DNA of 64,000 bases, from NCBI RefSeq assembly GCF_022662175.1, contig NZ_JAKMCR010000002.1, forward strand, positions 372,001 through 436,000. The letters are read 5' to 3'. Position numbers and translations under genes: made by a program. This DNA comes from Aestuariivivens marinum (GTDB lineage: Bacteria > Bacteroidota > Bacteroidia > Flavobacteriales > Flavobacteriaceae). Position 1 is the stretch's first letter; each line of letters starts with the position of its first letter. Shown piece after piece: positions 53,579-63,990 of this stretch. The notes beneath the pieces were generated by a model. That model made no database searches and was not told the origin of the DNA. It saw only the letters and a list, made by a program, of their open reading frames with translations.

Positions 53579-54271
53579 ATGAAATATACTTTCCTATTGG
53601 CTATTACCTTATTTATGTTTTCTTGCGGAAATAAAAAAGTGATACAACTGCCTGAAATCGATCATGCAGAAATTACCAAAATCAGTGATGTTTCAGCCGC
53701 TTATTTGTTTTACGACGAGACACAACCTGATAGTGTTTCATTAAATAGAAAAAACTTGATTAGCACCACCAATTGGTTGGTTAATGTGGACAAACGCCTC
53801 AGGTTGAAACAAGTAATCCCATACATTCAATTTTTACAAGAGAAAAAACAAAATGCAGGCCATAAAAACCCGAATGCCAAAAACTATTTTTCCTGCCATG
53901 ATACCAGCAGTAATAATTTAGGATTTTTGGAGTTTACGGATGTAATTTATCATGAGGAGAGAATTAGAGCGTTTGATAAAAAAAACAAACAAGAATCCGA
54001 ACCAAACCAAAAGGTTTTTATAAACGTAATTTCTAATGATTCAATACCTATCCACTACGCTTCTGGTTCATGCTCGACCAGTAATGGTTCAAAAAAAGAT
54101 GATTTGCTTAATGGTATAAAATCAGATTTACTGCATTACGGGAATGTAATAATCTATGTTGGTTATCATAAAAATATATCTTTTCAGGATTATATAGGTA
54201 TCAAGTCCAAATTGAATAGTTTTGAATTAGGTAACGCCAAAATATCAAACCATGAATTCATCACAGATTAA
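53579..54271 (+). CDS. Hypothetical lipoprotein between folP and cdaA
   Basis: 230 residues with a lipobox MFSCGN near residue 16. No domain recognised. The mature part is mixed alpha/beta, Lys/Asn-rich, with three further Cys (NYFSCHDT, SGSCSTS); the FSCHDT is not a heme motif, having only one Cys. Sits between folP and the cyclic-di-AMP cyclase gene in the same orientation. Function unknown. Confidence 0.75.
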   Translation: MKYTFLLAITLFMFSCGNKKVIQLPEIDHAEITKISDVSAAYLFYDETQPDSVSLNRKNLISTTNWLVNVDKRLRLKQVIPYIQFLQEKKQNAGHKNPNAKNYFSCHDTSSNNLGFLEFTDVIYHEERIRAFDKKNKQESEPNQKVFINVISNDSIPIHYASGSCSTSNGSKKDDLLNGIKSDLLHYGNVIIYVGYHKNISFQDYIGIKSKLNSFELGNAKISNHEFITD

Positions 54272-54306
54272 CCCTTTTTTACTAAATTTACCAAAACCAT
54301 AATCTT

Positions 54307-55092
54307 TTGGATATTTTTAAAGATCTTTTAAAATTTTCGGTTGTAGACGTTATAGACGTTATCCTTGTTGCCCTATTACTTTACTACCTCTACAAATTGG
54401 TAAAAGGTACTGTGGCCATTAATATTTTTATTGGAATTATTATTATTTATGGGGCATGGCGCTTAACAGACTTCCTAAACATGGAACTGCTAACTGGTAT
54501 TTTTGGTGGTTTTATAAAAGTGGGCATTATTGCGTTAATCGTTGTTTTTCAACCAGAAATCAGGAAGTTTTTACTTATGGTTGGCTCCACCAACTTTGGC
54601 AAGCGGGGAAAACTTTTTAAGCAATTTAAATTCTTAAAAACAGAAGTTACCAACACCACCAATGTTGACGCCATTGTTTCTGCATGCAACAAAATGGCTA
54701 TGTCCAAAACCGGTGCATTAATAGTTTTTGAGCGCAATAATAATCTTGATTTTTTATCGTCATCAGGCGATGAAATGAATATTAAAGTCACCCAACCTAT
54801 CATAGAAAGTATTTTCTTTAAAAACAGTCCGCTTCACGATGGCGCCATTATTGTGAGTAACAATATTGTAAAGGCCACAAGGGTTATACTTCCGGTTAAC
54901 AATGAAAAAAACATACCTCAACGCTTTGGTTTACGCCATAGGGCCGCCATTGGAGTTACCGAAAAGACAGATGCCGTTGCACTGGTAGTTAGTGAGGAAA
55001 CAGGACACATTTCCTATTTTAAGGATGGGGAGTTTGTGGTGTTTGAAGACACCAATGAGCTAAACAAACTCATTAAAAATGATTTGGTTTAA
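54307..55092 (+). CDS. cdaA: Diadenylate cyclase CdaA
   Basis: 261 residues from a TTG start giving MDIFKDLLKFSVVDVIDVIL, the normal family N-terminus with no ATG available. Three TM helices (residues ~10-80) anchor a DisA-type cyclase domain with the DGA motif (SPLHDGAIIV) and RHR motif (FGLRHRAAIG). It makes cyclic di-AMP from two ATP, controlling osmolyte and wall homeostasis. The CdaR partner typical of Firmicutes is absent, as usual in Bacteroidota. Confidence 0.94.
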   Translation: MDIFKDLLKFSVVDVIDVILVALLLYYLYKLVKGTVAINIFIGIIIIYGAWRLTDFLNMELLTGIFGGFIKVGIIALIVVFQPEIRKFLLMVGSTNFGKRGKLFKQFKFLKTEVTNTTNVDAIVSACNKMAMSKTGALIVFERNNNLDFLSSSGDEMNIKVTQPIIESIFFKNSPLHDGAIIVSNNIVKATRVILPVNNEKNIPQRFGLRHRAAIGVTEKTDAVALVVSEETGHISYFKDGEFVVFEDTNELNKLIKNDLV

Positions 55093-55123
55093 TTGATAAG
55101 GAACACAGAGGAATTCTTTTCGA

Positions 55124-56893
55124 TTAAACTACCTCTTCCTTCTGTAAAAACTGTACTTCGTAAAGATTTTTATAATAGCCATCTTTCTTTTTAAGCAGTT
55201 CCTTATGGGTACCTTGTTCTACAAGTTTACCTGATTCCATAACCAAAATCTTATCGGCTTTTTTAACGGTAGCTAAACGGTGTGCTATAATGATAGAGGT
55301 CCTGCCTTTGGTTATTTTATCGGTAGCATTTTGGATAAGCTGTTCAGAATACGAATCAACAGAAGAGGTAGCCTCATCCAATATCAAAATACTAGGGTTG
55401 GTAACATAAGCCCTTAAAAAGGATATTAATTGCCGTTGCCCAGATGACAACATGGCACCACGTTCCTTTACATTATAGTGATAACCACCTGGCAAGCTAC
55501 TTATAAATTCATGCACACCTATGGCTTTTGCTGCTTCAATAACTTCAGCTTCTGTAATTTCTGGATGATTTAGCGTAATGTTATTTAAAATGGTATCGGC
55601 AAATAAAAATACATCTTGTAATACCACAGCAATTTGGGTGCGCAATGATGCTAGAGTCACTTCCTTGATGTTAATATTATCGATGGTAATATAACCGTCA
55701 TTAATTTCATAAAAGCGATTCAATAAATTAATAATGGTCGATTTTCCAGCTCCTGTTGCTCCAACAATTGCAATGGTTTCACCTGCATTAACTTGAAATG
55801 AAACACCTTTAAGTACTTCTTCATTTTCAACATAACTAAATCGTACATTATTAAACCTAATATGGCCCCTAAAATGCTCTGCAACATAAGTACCATTATC
55901 ATCAATCTGTGAAGTAGTATCCAATACTTTAAATACCCTGTTGGCTGCTACCATACCCATTTGTAGCGTATTGAATTTATCGGCAATTTGTCGCAAAGGC
56001 CTAAATAGCATAGGAATGTACATAATAAAAGCAACAAGAACACCTTGGGTTACCTTACCTTCCAATACAACGTTTAAACCACCATACCAAGCTACCAATC
56101 CTATAGTCACCGATGATGCCAAATCTGCTATAGGAAAGAAAATAGAGTTATACCAGACCGTTTTTAACCAACCCCTTTTATGACGTTCGTTAATGGCTTT
56201 AAATTTTTTGTATTCAATGGCTTCCCTTGTAAATAATTGAAGTATTTTCATTCCGGTTAAACGTTCCTGTACAAAGGAATTGAGATTGGAAACTTCGGTA
56301 CGCACCTCTTCAAAAGCCTTCTTCATATATTTTTGAAAAACTCGTGTAGCGTATATCAATACCGGGAGCATAATAAAAACTATTAAACTCAATCTAATAT
56401 TAGAGTAAAGCATAAAACTAAACACTACTGCCATAGTGAGTAAATCACGAATAATCATAAACAACCCTTGTCCAAAAATATCCGCAATACGCTCCATATC
56501 CGTTACGGCACGTGTTATGAGTACCCCAACAGAGGAGTTATCATAATACTTCATTTTAAACTTAAGTAAATGGTCAAAGAGCTTTACCCTTACATCCATA
56601 ACCAAATTTTGTCCCAACCAAGACGCGTAATAGATAAACAATAACTGGAAAACGGTTTGTAGAAACAACACACCTAACATTAGTATGACATAGAACATAA
56701 AATCCTTTTCAACTTTTGTTGCAATACTATTATCAATGGCATATTCAGTAATCTTTGGGGTGGCAGCACTAACTATAGCTAAAAGTACCACCAACAGTAC
56801 CAAACCTAAAAACACGACCTTATAAGGCCTAATGTATTGAAATAAGCGCTTAAAAAGCTTAACATCGAAAATATGTTCTTTTTTCTCCTTCAT
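55124..56893 (-). CDS. ABC transporter, fused permease-ATPase (MsbA/MdlB type)
   Basis: 589 residues. Six-helix exporter domain (~1-320) then a nucleotide-binding domain with Walker A GATGAGKST, Q-loop VLQDVFLF, signature LSSGQRQ (Ser for the usual Gly at position 3), Walker B ILILDEATS and H-loop IIAHRL. A homodimeric exporter of lipid or drug type; substrate unknown. Starts immediately after the truA stop codon, so co-transcribed. Confidence 0.93.
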   Translation of the reverse strand: MKEKKEHIFDVKLFKRLFQYIRPYKVVFLGLVLLVVLLAIVSAATPKITEYAIDNSIATKVEKDFMFYVILMLGVLFLQTVFQLLFIYYASWLGQNLVMDVRVKLFDHLLKFKMKYYDNSSVGVLITRAVTDMERIADIFGQGLFMIIRDLLTMAVVFSFMLYSNIRLSLIVFIMLPVLIYATRVFQKYMKKAFEEVRTEVSNLNSFVQERLTGMKILQLFTREAIEYKKFKAINERHKRGWLKTVWYNSIFFPIADLASSVTIGLVAWYGGLNVVLEGKVTQGVLVAFIMYIPMLFRPLRQIADKFNTLQMGMVAANRVFKVLDTTSQIDDNGTYVAEHFRGHIRFNNVRFSYVENEEVLKGVSFQVNAGETIAIVGATGAGKSTIINLLNRFYEINDGYITIDNINIKEVTLASLRTQIAVVLQDVFLFADTILNNITLNHPEITEAEVIEAAKAIGVHEFISSLPGGYHYNVKERGAMLSSGQRQLISFLRAYVTNPSILILDEATSSVDSYSEQLIQNATDKITKGRTSIIIAHRLATVKKADKILVMESGKLVEQGTHKELLKKKDGYYKNLYEVQFLQKEEVV

Positions 56894-57637
56894 TTATAAT
56901 TTTATATCATTCGGATAGGTCACTTTAATTAGATATAAGGCGTGGGCAGGTACAGAAAACCCAGCTTCACTCCTGTTTTTGGATTTAATTATATCATGTA
57001 AATCCTCAACACTCAATTTTCCCAATCCTATATTAATCATGGTACCTACAATTGCTCTTACCATGTTTCTTAAAAACCTATCGGCCTTAATGGTCAACTG
57101 CAGCTCATCATCTATCAATTGCCAATCACACTGCATGATATTACAATGATACGTTTTTACATCGGTATTACTCTTCGAAAAGCATTGAAAATCATTATAC
57201 TCGAATAACACTTTAGACGCTTGCTTCATTTTTTCAATTGCTAACGTTTGCTTAACAAAATAGGCTGTGTTATATGTAAACACATTTTTCTTTAGTGCAA
57301 TGCGATACAAATATGTTCTGCTTAGCGCATCAAATCGGGCATGTGCATCTGGTTTTACCTTAAAAAGATCAAGTATGGCAATATCGTTGGGTAAAAAGGC
57401 ATTGAGTTTGTAAACTAGATTGTCATTATCAAATGAAACCTCCGTATTAAAATGAGCAAATAGCTGCTTAGCATGTACCCCTGCATCCGTCCTACCTGCA
57501 CCAACAATAGCAATAGGTTCATCCAATAAGGTCGATAATGACTTTTCAATTACCTCCTGCACCGAAATGGCATTGGGCTGGTTTTGCCACCCATGGTATG
57601 CACTGCCATTATAAGACAATTCAATAAAATACCTCAA
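56894..57637 (-). CDS. truA: tRNA pseudouridine synthase A
   Basis: 247 residues from a TTG start giving MRYFIELSYNGSAYHGWQNQ, which matches the family N-terminus; an upstream TTG (57665-57667) would add ten residues. Makes pseudouridine at positions 38-40 of tRNA anticodon stems. Catalytic Asp in GRTDAGVHAKQ, further motifs FHARFDALSRTYLYRI and DRFLRNMVRAIVGTM. Confidence 0.95.
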   Translation of the reverse strand: MRYFIELSYNGSAYHGWQNQPNAISVQEVIEKSLSTLLDEPIAIVGAGRTDAGVHAKQLFAHFNTEVSFDNDNLVYKLNAFLPNDIAILDLFKVKPDAHARFDALSRTYLYRIALKKNVFTYNTAYFVKQTLAIEKMKQASKVLFEYNDFQCFSKSNTDVKTYHCNIMQCDWQLIDDELQLTIKADRFLRNMVRAIVGTMINIGLGKLSVEDLHDIIKSKNRSEAGFSVPAHALYLIKVTYPNDIKL

Positions 57638-57746
57638 ACGCTTTTTATACTTTTGTTGAAATAGCAAAGATAGCTAGTTTTACTATTGTTGCACAACTAC
57701 GAATCTTAATTATATATTAAAAGCTACTGATATAAATTCAGGATAT

Positions 57747-58241
57747 ATGACCAAAATACTTTTGCTTTCAGATACACACGGCTATATAGATGATGATATT
57801 TTGAAATATGTAAAACAAGCCGATGAAGTTTGGCATGCAGGTGATATTGGAGACTTAAAAGTAACCGATGCCATTAAGGCCTTAAAACCTATAAAAGGTG
57901 TTTATGGTAATATTGACGATACAAAAATTAGACTGGAATTTCCTAAACATCATCGGTTTGTGTGTGAAGGTATTGATGTTTGGATCACCCATATTGGAGG
58001 TTATCCTGGAGCGTACAATACTCGTGTTCGTGATGTAATTAGAACCAATCCTCCAAAGCTATTTATTTGTGGACACTCGCACATTCTTAAAGTAATGCCC
58101 GATAAAAAACTAAATCTTTTACACATGAATCCCGGAGCTGTTGGAAAACACGGGTTTCATAAAATGCGAACCATGTTGCGCTTTACCATAGACGGAAGTA
58201 AAATTGATAATTTGGAAGTAATTGAATTTAAAAAACGATAA
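57747..58241 (+). CDS. YfcE/MJ0936-type metallophosphoesterase
   Basis: 164 residues. Compact calcineurin-like phosphodiesterase: LLLSDTHGYI, VWHAGDIGD, GNIDD, WITHIGGY and CGHSHI supply the two-metal site. Probably a cytosolic phosphodiesterase with unknown natural substrate. Divergent from truA. Confidence 0.92.
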   Translation: MTKILLLSDTHGYIDDDILKYVKQADEVWHAGDIGDLKVTDAIKALKPIKGVYGNIDDTKIRLEFPKHHRFVCEGIDVWITHIGGYPGAYNTRVRDVIRTNPPKLFICGHSHILKVMPDKKLNLLHMNPGAVGKHGFHKMRTMLRFTIDGSKIDNLEVIEFKKR

Positions 58242-58243
58242 CA

Positions 58244-58274
58244 AAAAAACCCAAAGCTCTCGCTTTGGGTTTCA
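58244..58274. terminator. Bidirectional terminator
   Basis: AAACCCAAAGC / GCTTTGGGTTT stem with 4-nt loop. It has a long T-run in the leftward direction (DUF4293 gene) and a short one rightward (phosphoesterase gene). Confidence 0.88.
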
Positions 58275-58301
58275 CGCACTAATACTACTAAGATGATAGG
58301 T

Positions 58302-58718
58302 TTATCGCAATCGATCTACAGATTTTACAAGATCTTCATCCTTTTTAATGGCCTTATTGGCTAAAACCAAAAATACGATAGAAATGATAGGAAGAAACAT
58401 CCCAATACCTTTCTCTGAAACCTGAGCTTCTCCAGATACATTTAGAGATTGATACACGAAAAATCCTAGTAAAAAAAAGTTTAATATAATGTTTAGTCGT
58501 CCCAACATGAATTGAGATTTCCTGTTGTTGTATCTAAAAATTGAAATCACCGATAATAACGCTGATCCTAAAAATAAACTTAAGACCAATACATCATCTT
58601 TAGCATAAACCCACTGCCCATGTATAGCTTCAATTTGAAATAGAGGAAATATAAATATTAGTCCGGCAGATACTCCTGCGGCAACTAATAAATATATGGT
58701 TTGTATGCGTTGTAACAT
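58302..58718 (-). CDS. DUF4293 membrane protein
   Basis: 138 residues with four TM helices (IYLLVAAGVSAGLIFIFPLF, VLVLSLFLGSALLSVISIF, LNIILNFFLLGFFVYQSL, IGMFLPIISIVFLVLANKAI) and the family N-terminus MLQRIQTIYL. Divergent from rho, the common Bacteroidota arrangement. Function unknown. Confidence 0.9.
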   Translation of the reverse strand: MLQRIQTIYLLVAAGVSAGLIFIFPLFQIEAIHGQWVYAKDDVLVLSLFLGSALLSVISIFRYNNRKSQFMLGRLNIILNFFLLGFFVYQSLNVSGEAQVSEKGIGMFLPIISIVFLVLANKAIKKDEDLVKSVDRLR

Positions 58719-58914
58719 GTGAATTTTAATATCGAAGGCAAAAATAATAGTTTCTTTTATAATTTAGGCAGTAAAAATTAAAATAAAGTTGTATAATTGC
58801 AGTAACAATCCACAACAATCACAATTGCAAGTTGTTAATTCTTCAGAATAAAAATTCATTTTTTTCAGAATAACCCAAAAATAATAGTAAAAAAATTATT
58901 CAACTAAACATCAA

Positions 58915-60507
58915 ATGTTTGAAATTTCACAATTAAAGGAGAAGAAGCTCTCTGATTTACAGGAGATTGCAAAAAAATTAAACGTTCCTAAGTACCGTTC
59001 TCTCAAAAAATTAGATTTAGTATATCAAATCCTTGATGTACAAGCTGCCAATCCCGAAACAGCAAAAGGGATTAGCAATACCTCTCAAGAGCCTAAAGAA
59101 AAAACCGCTGCTAGGAAGCCACCTAGAAAACGCATTCAAAAAGAAGCTGCTCCTAAACCTCAACAAAATCAAGCAGAAGCTAAAGAGACCAAAACAGATA
59201 AACAAACTGAAAACAAGAAAGGTAACGACGATAATCCTAGGGTATCCAAAGACAAACAGCATCAGCATCAAAAAAAAGAACAAGGTCAACAGCATAAAAA
59301 TCAAAATAAAGGTCATAAAGGCAATCAAAACAGCAACCAAAATAACGGTAACAAAGACAACAGAAACCGTTACCGTGAGCCAGATTACGAATTTGATGCC
59401 ATCATAGAAAGTGAAGGTGTTTTAGATATCATGCAAGATGGCTATGGCTTCTTACGCTCGTCTGATTACAACTACCTATCCTCTCCAGATGACATTTATG
59501 TATCGCAATCGCAAATTAGATTGTTCGGATTGAAAAAAGGAGATACCGTTCTTGGACAAGTACGTCCACCAAAAGAAGGTGAAAAATATTTCCCGTTAAT
59601 CAAGGTGACAAAAATTAACGGTCAAAAGCCAGAAGTGGTACGCGACCGTGTGGCTTTTGAACACTTAACACCCCTTTTTCCAAAAGAGAAATTTAATATT
59701 GCTGAAAAGCAAAGCACCATTTCTACTAGAATTATGGATTTGTTCTCACCTATAGGAAAAGGACAACGAGGTATGATTGTTTCCCAACCAAAAACGGGTA
59801 AAACCATGCTGCTTAAGGATGTAGCCAATGCCATTGCCGCTAACCATCCTGAAGTTTACCTTATGATTTTGCTGATTGATGAACGCCCTGAAGAGGTAAC
59901 CGATATGCAACGCAACGTAAGAGGTGAAGTGATATCGTCTACCTTCGATAAAGAAGCGCATGAACACGTTAAAATTGCGGATATTGTTTTAGAAAAAGCA
60001 AAACGCTTGGTCGAATGTGGACATGATGTGGTTATCTTATTGGATTCCATTACGCGTTTAGCAAGAGCTTACAATACCGTTCAACCAGCATCAGGTAAGA
60101 TATTAAGTGGTGGTGTTGATGCCAATGCATTGCACAAGCCAAAACGTTTCTTTGGTGCAGCTAGAAATATTGAAAATGGCGGATCACTTTCCATTATAGC
60201 AACTGCACTTACCGAAACTGGGTCGAAAATGGACGAAGTTATATTTGAAGAATTTAAGGGGACTGGTAATATGGAATTGCAGTTGGACAGAAAAATATCC
60301 AACCGTAGAATTTTCCCTGCTATCGACTTGACCTCTTCCAGTACGCGTCGCGATGACTTATTATTAGACGACAACACCATTCAACGTATGTGGGTCATGC
60401 GTAAGTACCTTGCCGATATGAACCCTGTTGAAGCTATGGAGTTTATTAACGAACGCTTTAAACAAACGAGAAATAATGAAGAGTTTTTAATTTCAATGAA
60501 TGGTTAA
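58915..60507 (+). CDS. rho: Transcription termination factor Rho
   Basis: 530 residues. N-terminal Rho_N helical domain (residues 1-45), then a ~100-residue Lys/Gln/Asn-rich low-complexity insert (~50-150) typical of Bacteroidota Rho. After that come the RNA-binding cold-shock domain ([20 protein letters not shown]) and the RecA-like ATPase with Walker [43 protein letters not shown] and the Q/R loops near the end. Long 5' leader (~190 nt) suggests autoregulation, which is usual for rho. Confidence 0.97.
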   Translation: MFEISQLKEKKLSDLQEIAKKLNVPKYRSLKKLDLVYQILDVQAANPETAKGISNTSQEPKEKTAARKPPRKRIQKEAAPKPQQNQAEAKETKTDKQTENKKGNDDNPRVSKDKQHQHQKKEQGQQHKNQNKGHKGNQNSNQNNGNKDNRNRYREPDYEFDAIIESEGVLDIMQDGYGFLRSSDYNYLSSPDDIYVSQSQIRLFGLKKGDTVLGQVRPPKEGEKYFPLIKVTKINGQKPEVVRDRVAFEHLTPLFPKEKFNIAEKQSTISTRIMDLFSPIGKGQRGMIVSQPKTGKTMLLKDVANAIAANHPEVYLMILLIDERPEEVTDMQRNVRGEVISSTFDKEAHEHVKIADIVLEKAKRLVECGHDVVILLDSITRLARAYNTVQPASGKILSGGVDANALHKPKRFFGAARNIENGGSLSIIATALTETGSKMDEVIFEEFKGTGNMELQLDRKISNRRIFPAIDLTSSSTRRDDLLLDDNTIQRMWVMRKYLADMNPVEAMEFINERFKQTRNNEEFLISMNG

Positions 60508-60530
60508 AAGTTATTCATTAGTTACATACA

Positions 60531-60562
60531 AAAAGCCTTGAAAAATTATTCAAGGCTTTTTT
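60531..60562 (+). terminator. Terminator after rho
   Basis: AAAAGCCTTG / CAAGGCTTTT stem, 10-nt loop, T-rich tail. Confidence 0.88.
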
Positions 60563-60612
60563 ATTAACAAGTCGTTCTATGTTTAAAAACTGGCTAAACA
60601 ACTGTCAGTCCT

Positions 60613-60644
60613 AAAAAAAAAGCCTTTCATTTCTGAAAGGCTTT
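60613..60644 (-). terminator. Terminator after rpsT
   Basis: Read leftward: AAAGCCTTTCA / TGAAAGGCTTT hairpin followed by nine T. Confidence 0.9.
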
Positions 60645-60663
60645 AAATTTCTTTTGGCTTCTA

Positions 60664-60915
60664 TTAAAGTGCAGCAACGTGCTTTGCTAAACCAGATTTA
60701 AGGTTTGCTGCTTTATTAGCATGAATAACGTTTTTCTTAGCCAATTTGTCCAACATAGACGCTACAGAAGGGAATAAAGCTTCTGCTTCTTTTTTGTCTG
60801 TCAACTCACGCAATTTCTTAATCGCATTACGAGTCGTTTTGTGCTGATACCTATTGGTTAATCGCTTAGCTTCGTTACTTCTAATTCTTTTTAAAGCTGA
60901 CTTATGATTTGCCAT
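60664..60915 (-). CDS. rpsT: 30S ribosomal protein S20
   Basis: 83 residues, basic and helical: [19 protein letters not shown] at the start and [20 protein letters not shown] at the end. Binds 16S rRNA in the small subunit. Just downstream of tRNA-Glu in the same direction. Confidence 0.96.
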   Translation of the reverse strand: MANHKSALKRIRSNEAKRLTNRYQHKTTRNAIKKLRELTDKKEAEALFPSVASMLDKLAKKNVIHANKAANLKSGLAKHVAAL

Positions 60916-60942
60916 TTTATTTTTTTACTTGTTAAAATATTG

Positions 60943-61014
60943 TAGCCCGTAGGGGAATCGAACCCCTCTTACCAGGATGAAAACCTGGCGTCCTAGCCGA
61001 TAGACGAACGGGCC
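60943..61014 (-). tRNA. tRNA-Glu (TTC)
   Basis: A 72-nt cloverleaf: acceptor GGCCCGT/ACGGGCT, anticodon stem CCAGG/CCTGG with loop TTTTCAT (anticodon TTC), T-arm GAGGGGTTCGATTCCCCT, discriminator A. CCA not encoded. Confidence 0.96.
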
Positions 61015-61163
61015 ATTGTTTTTTGAGAGCGCAAATATAAATTTAAAATTTAAACCTGCAAAACTTTTCAATTAACTTAGCAATGTTTCCATTGCGGATG
61101 CAAAAATACAACTATTTTTAAATGCTGCAAGCACAAAATATTTTTTTTTGAAAAAAAATATTA

Positions 61164-62642
61164 TCAGTATGCTTTTGCAAATAAAACCCTGCCTTTAGAA
61201 GGTTTTCCACTGTACACACAAACCCCTTCTTCAGCACTCATTTCTAACGGAATACACCGTATGGTAGCTTTTGTTAGCTCTTTAATCTTGTCTTCCGTTT
61301 CATTGGTACCATCCCAATGTGCAGAGACAAAACCTGCTTTTGTTTCTAAAACAGTTTTAAAATCCTCAAATGTATCAACCTTAGTAATATGTTCATCCCT
61401 GTATACTAATGCCCTATTGAATAGAGATTCCTGTATCTCTGTCAACAAGACTTCAACTTTTTCTTTTAAATCTCCTAAAGCAATAATCTCTTTAGTTAAT
61501 GTATCTCGTCTAGCTAATTCGACTGTGCCATTTTCTAAATCTTTAGGGCCGATAGCTATTCGTAATGGCACGCCTTGCAATTCATGTTGGGCAAATTTAG
61601 CACCTGGTCGTAATGTATCTCTATCATCATACTTCACAGAAATGCCACTACCTCGCAAATCTTTTACAATACTATTTACAACCTCTGTAATGGCATTAAG
61701 TTGCTCTTCGCTTTTATAAATGGGAACAATCACCACTTGGTTAGGCGCTAAACTTGGTGGCAATACAAGACCATTATCATCACTGTGCGTCATAATCAAG
61801 GCTCCCATTAAGCGTGTAGAGACACCCCAAGAGGTTGCCCAAACGTAATCCTGCTTGCCTTCTTTAGTTGCAAACTTTACATCGAATGCCTTGGCAAAGT
61901 TTTGTCCTAAAAAATGAGATGTTCCAGCTTGTAATGCTTTACCATCCTGCATTAAAGCTTCAATACAAAAGGTTTCTTCGGCCCCTGCAAAACGTTCATT
62001 TTCTGTTTTCACACCCTGAATCACAGGAATGGCCATAAAGTTCTCTACAAATGTAGCATAAACATTATTCATCAATTTAGCCTCATTCATAGCTTCGTCT
62101 TTAGTAGCATGTGCCGTATGGCCTTCCTGCCATAAAAATTCGGCAGTACGTAAAAACAAACGTGTCCGCATCTCCCATCGCACCACATTGGCCCACTGAT
62201 TCACCAAAATTGGTAAATCCCTATAAGACTGGATCCAATTTCTGTAAGTGTTCCATATAATAGCTTCACTGGTTGGCCTTACCACAAGCTCCTCTTCTAA
62301 CTTAGCTTCAGGGTCTACACGTAGTTTCCCTGGATTTTCTGGATCGTTCTGTAGTCGATAATGCGTAACAACCGCACATTCTTTTGCGAAACCTTCGGCA
62401 TTTTTTTCTTCAGCCTCAAACAAACTTTTAGGCACAAATAACGGAAAATACGCATTTTGATGTCCCGTTTCTTTAAACATTCTATCGAGTTCTGCTTGCA
62501 TTTTTTCCCATATGGCATATCCGTAAGGCTTAATGACCATACATCCTCTAACTGCCGAATTCTCTGCTAAGTCAGCCTTAACAACCAATTCGTTATACCA
62601 TTTTGAGTAATCCTCCGCTCTACTTGTAAGTTTTTTGCTCAT
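61164..62642 (-). CDS. proS: Prolyl-tRNA synthetase (archaeal/eukaryote-like short form)
   Basis: 492 residues from the ATG giving [20 protein letters not shown]; an earlier ATG adds six residues. Class II synthetase: motif 2 [20 protein letters not shown], motif 3 near [12 protein letters not shown], anticodon-binding domain [12 protein letters not shown] and C-terminal ending in Tyr (FAKAY) as in this type. No bacterial editing insertion. Makes Pro-tRNA(Pro). Confidence 0.96.
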   Translation of the reverse strand: MSKKLTSRAEDYSKWYNELVVKADLAENSAVRGCMVIKPYGYAIWEKMQAELDRMFKETGHQNAYFPLFVPKSLFEAEEKNAEGFAKECAVVTHYRLQNDPENPGKLRVDPEAKLEEELVVRPTSEAIIWNTYRNWIQSYRDLPILVNQWANVVRWEMRTRLFLRTAEFLWQEGHTAHATKDEAMNEAKLMNNVYATFVENFMAIPVIQGVKTENERFAGAEETFCIEALMQDGKALQAGTSHFLGQNFAKAFDVKFATKEGKQDYVWATSWGVSTRLMGALIMTHSDDNGLVLPPSLAPNQVVIVPIYKSEEQLNAITEVVNSIVKDLRGSGISVKYDDRDTLRPGAKFAQHELQGVPLRIAIGPKDLENGTVELARRDTLTKEIIALGDLKEKVEVLLTEIQESLFNRALVYRDEHITKVDTFEDFKTVLETKAGFVSAHWDGTNETEDKIKELTKATIRCIPLEMSAEEGVCVYSGKPSKGRVLFAKAY

Positions 62643-62739
62643 ACTAGTGTTTTGGCACAAATATTGTGACTATGTTAAATAAAAATAGTTTGGCAAAACT
62701 AACTATTTTTGTTATGTTCAACAATAAAATTCTGTAGAT

Positions 62740-63903
62740 ATGCAATTTAACAACTACCTAAAAAGAAAAATGCCAATTTTAGCCGTTTTAGGTCTAGCAA
62801 TTGGATTAACGTCATGTGGTTCATATCAATATGTAGGTGTTGATAATGATGGAATTTATGGTACAACAGAGCCGCACGTAACCTATGAACAAGCTGTTGT
62901 TGAAATACCTAATCAATCAAATAGCAATTACTACAAAAACTATTTCAGAAATAAATCTCTAGAAGCCCAACAAATATCTGCAGAGGACGCCATATTCACT
63001 GATATAGACTCTTACTCAAGTGACAATTATGTTGTAAATGACACCTTAACCAACGATTACCAAGGTTATGCCGGATGGGGAGAAGACAGTAACAGTATTA
63101 CAATTAATTATATAGATAATGGTTGGAATAACTGGGGATGGAATTCAGGCTTTGGTTGGGGATGGAATAGTTGGAGATGGAACCGTTGGAACAACTGGGG
63201 ATGGAATGTAGGCTTTGGTTGGGGATGGAATAATTGGGGCTGGAACAGTTGGGGATATTACGATCCGTTTTGGTGCCCACCTTACTATGGGTATTACAAT
63301 AGCTGGGCCTATTATAGACCATATAGATATGGCGGGTATTACAGCTATCCTTACAGATCACGCTATTATGGATACAACAGTTATTATAGCCCAAGGGTTT
63401 CTTATAGTGCGAGTAGACGAGGAAGCTATGCCACTAATAGAAGAACCTCTAGTGCCTCTAGTGTAACAAATTCTAAATATACAAGACGAAGCAGCGTCGC
63501 ATCATTAACTAATCGCAGAATAGCATCTAGTGCAAATTCTAATGCTTCATCTCGCAGATCTTATGGCACTTCCAATAGAACTTATAATCCTAGTGGACAA
63601 AGACCGTCATCAAGTACGGTAAGACGAAGCACGTCAGTATCGCCATCGGCAAATTCAACGCAACGTTCATCATCTTCAACAGTAAGAAGGAACTCTAGCA
63701 GTGTGTACCGCTCATCACCTTCATATAACAATTCAAGAAACAGTAATTCGTCTTACAGTAGAAGAAGCTCAGGTTCATCTTCCAACAACCGTAGCTATAG
63801 CAGTGGCAGTAGTAGCTCTAGATCTTCTGGTTCGTACTCACGATCTAGCAGCAGTGGCAGCAGTAGAAGTTCTGGAAGCAGTAGTAGTGGAAGAAGGCGT
63901 TAA
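62740..63903 (+). CDS. Lipoprotein with Trp/Asn/Gly repeat and Ser/Arg-rich tail
   Basis: 387 residues. Lipobox LTSCGS near residue 27. A central region (~125-165) repeats WNNWGWNSGFGWGWNSW-like units. A Tyr/Pro-rich stretch follows (~170-215, YYGYYNSWAYYRPYRYGGYY), then a long Ser/Arg/Thr low-complexity tail ending SSSGRRR. Intrinsically disordered in appearance; likely a surface or outer-membrane lipoprotein. Similar proteins occur beside proS in other flavobacteria; function unknown. The low-complexity frame generates shadow frames on both strands. Confidence 0.8.
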   Translation: MQFNNYLKRKMPILAVLGLAIGLTSCGSYQYVGVDNDGIYGTTEPHVTYEQAVVEIPNQSNSNYYKNYFRNKSLEAQQISAEDAIFTDIDSYSSDNYVVNDTLTNDYQGYAGWGEDSNSITINYIDNGWNNWGWNSGFGWGWNSWRWNRWNNWGWNVGFGWGWNNWGWNSWGYYDPFWCPPYYGYYNSWAYYRPYRYGGYYSYPYRSRYYGYNSYYSPRVSYSASRRGSYATNRRTSSASSVTNSKYTRRSSVASLTNRRIASSANSNASSRRSYGTSNRTYNPSGQRPSSSTVRRSTSVSPSANSTQRSSSSTVRRNSSSVYRSSPSYNNSRNSNSSYSRRSSGSSSNNRSYSSGSSSSRSSGSYSRSSSSGSSRSSGSSSSGRRR

Positions 63904-63990
63904 ATTAAAATTAAATTTTTTAATTCATTAGAATATCAGTAACATTGGTACGTGGATGCCTACATCCTTGTTTAAAAACAACTTAATACT

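Noticed and set aside
53579-54271. Lipoprotein read as a cytochrome because of FSCHDT
   Set aside because: Only one Cys precedes the His, so there is no CXXCH motif.
63104-63394. Asn/Ser/Tyr-rich antisense frame opposite the Trp-repeat lipoprotein
   Set aside because: It is an artefact of the low-complexity sense frame; no start signal or domain.
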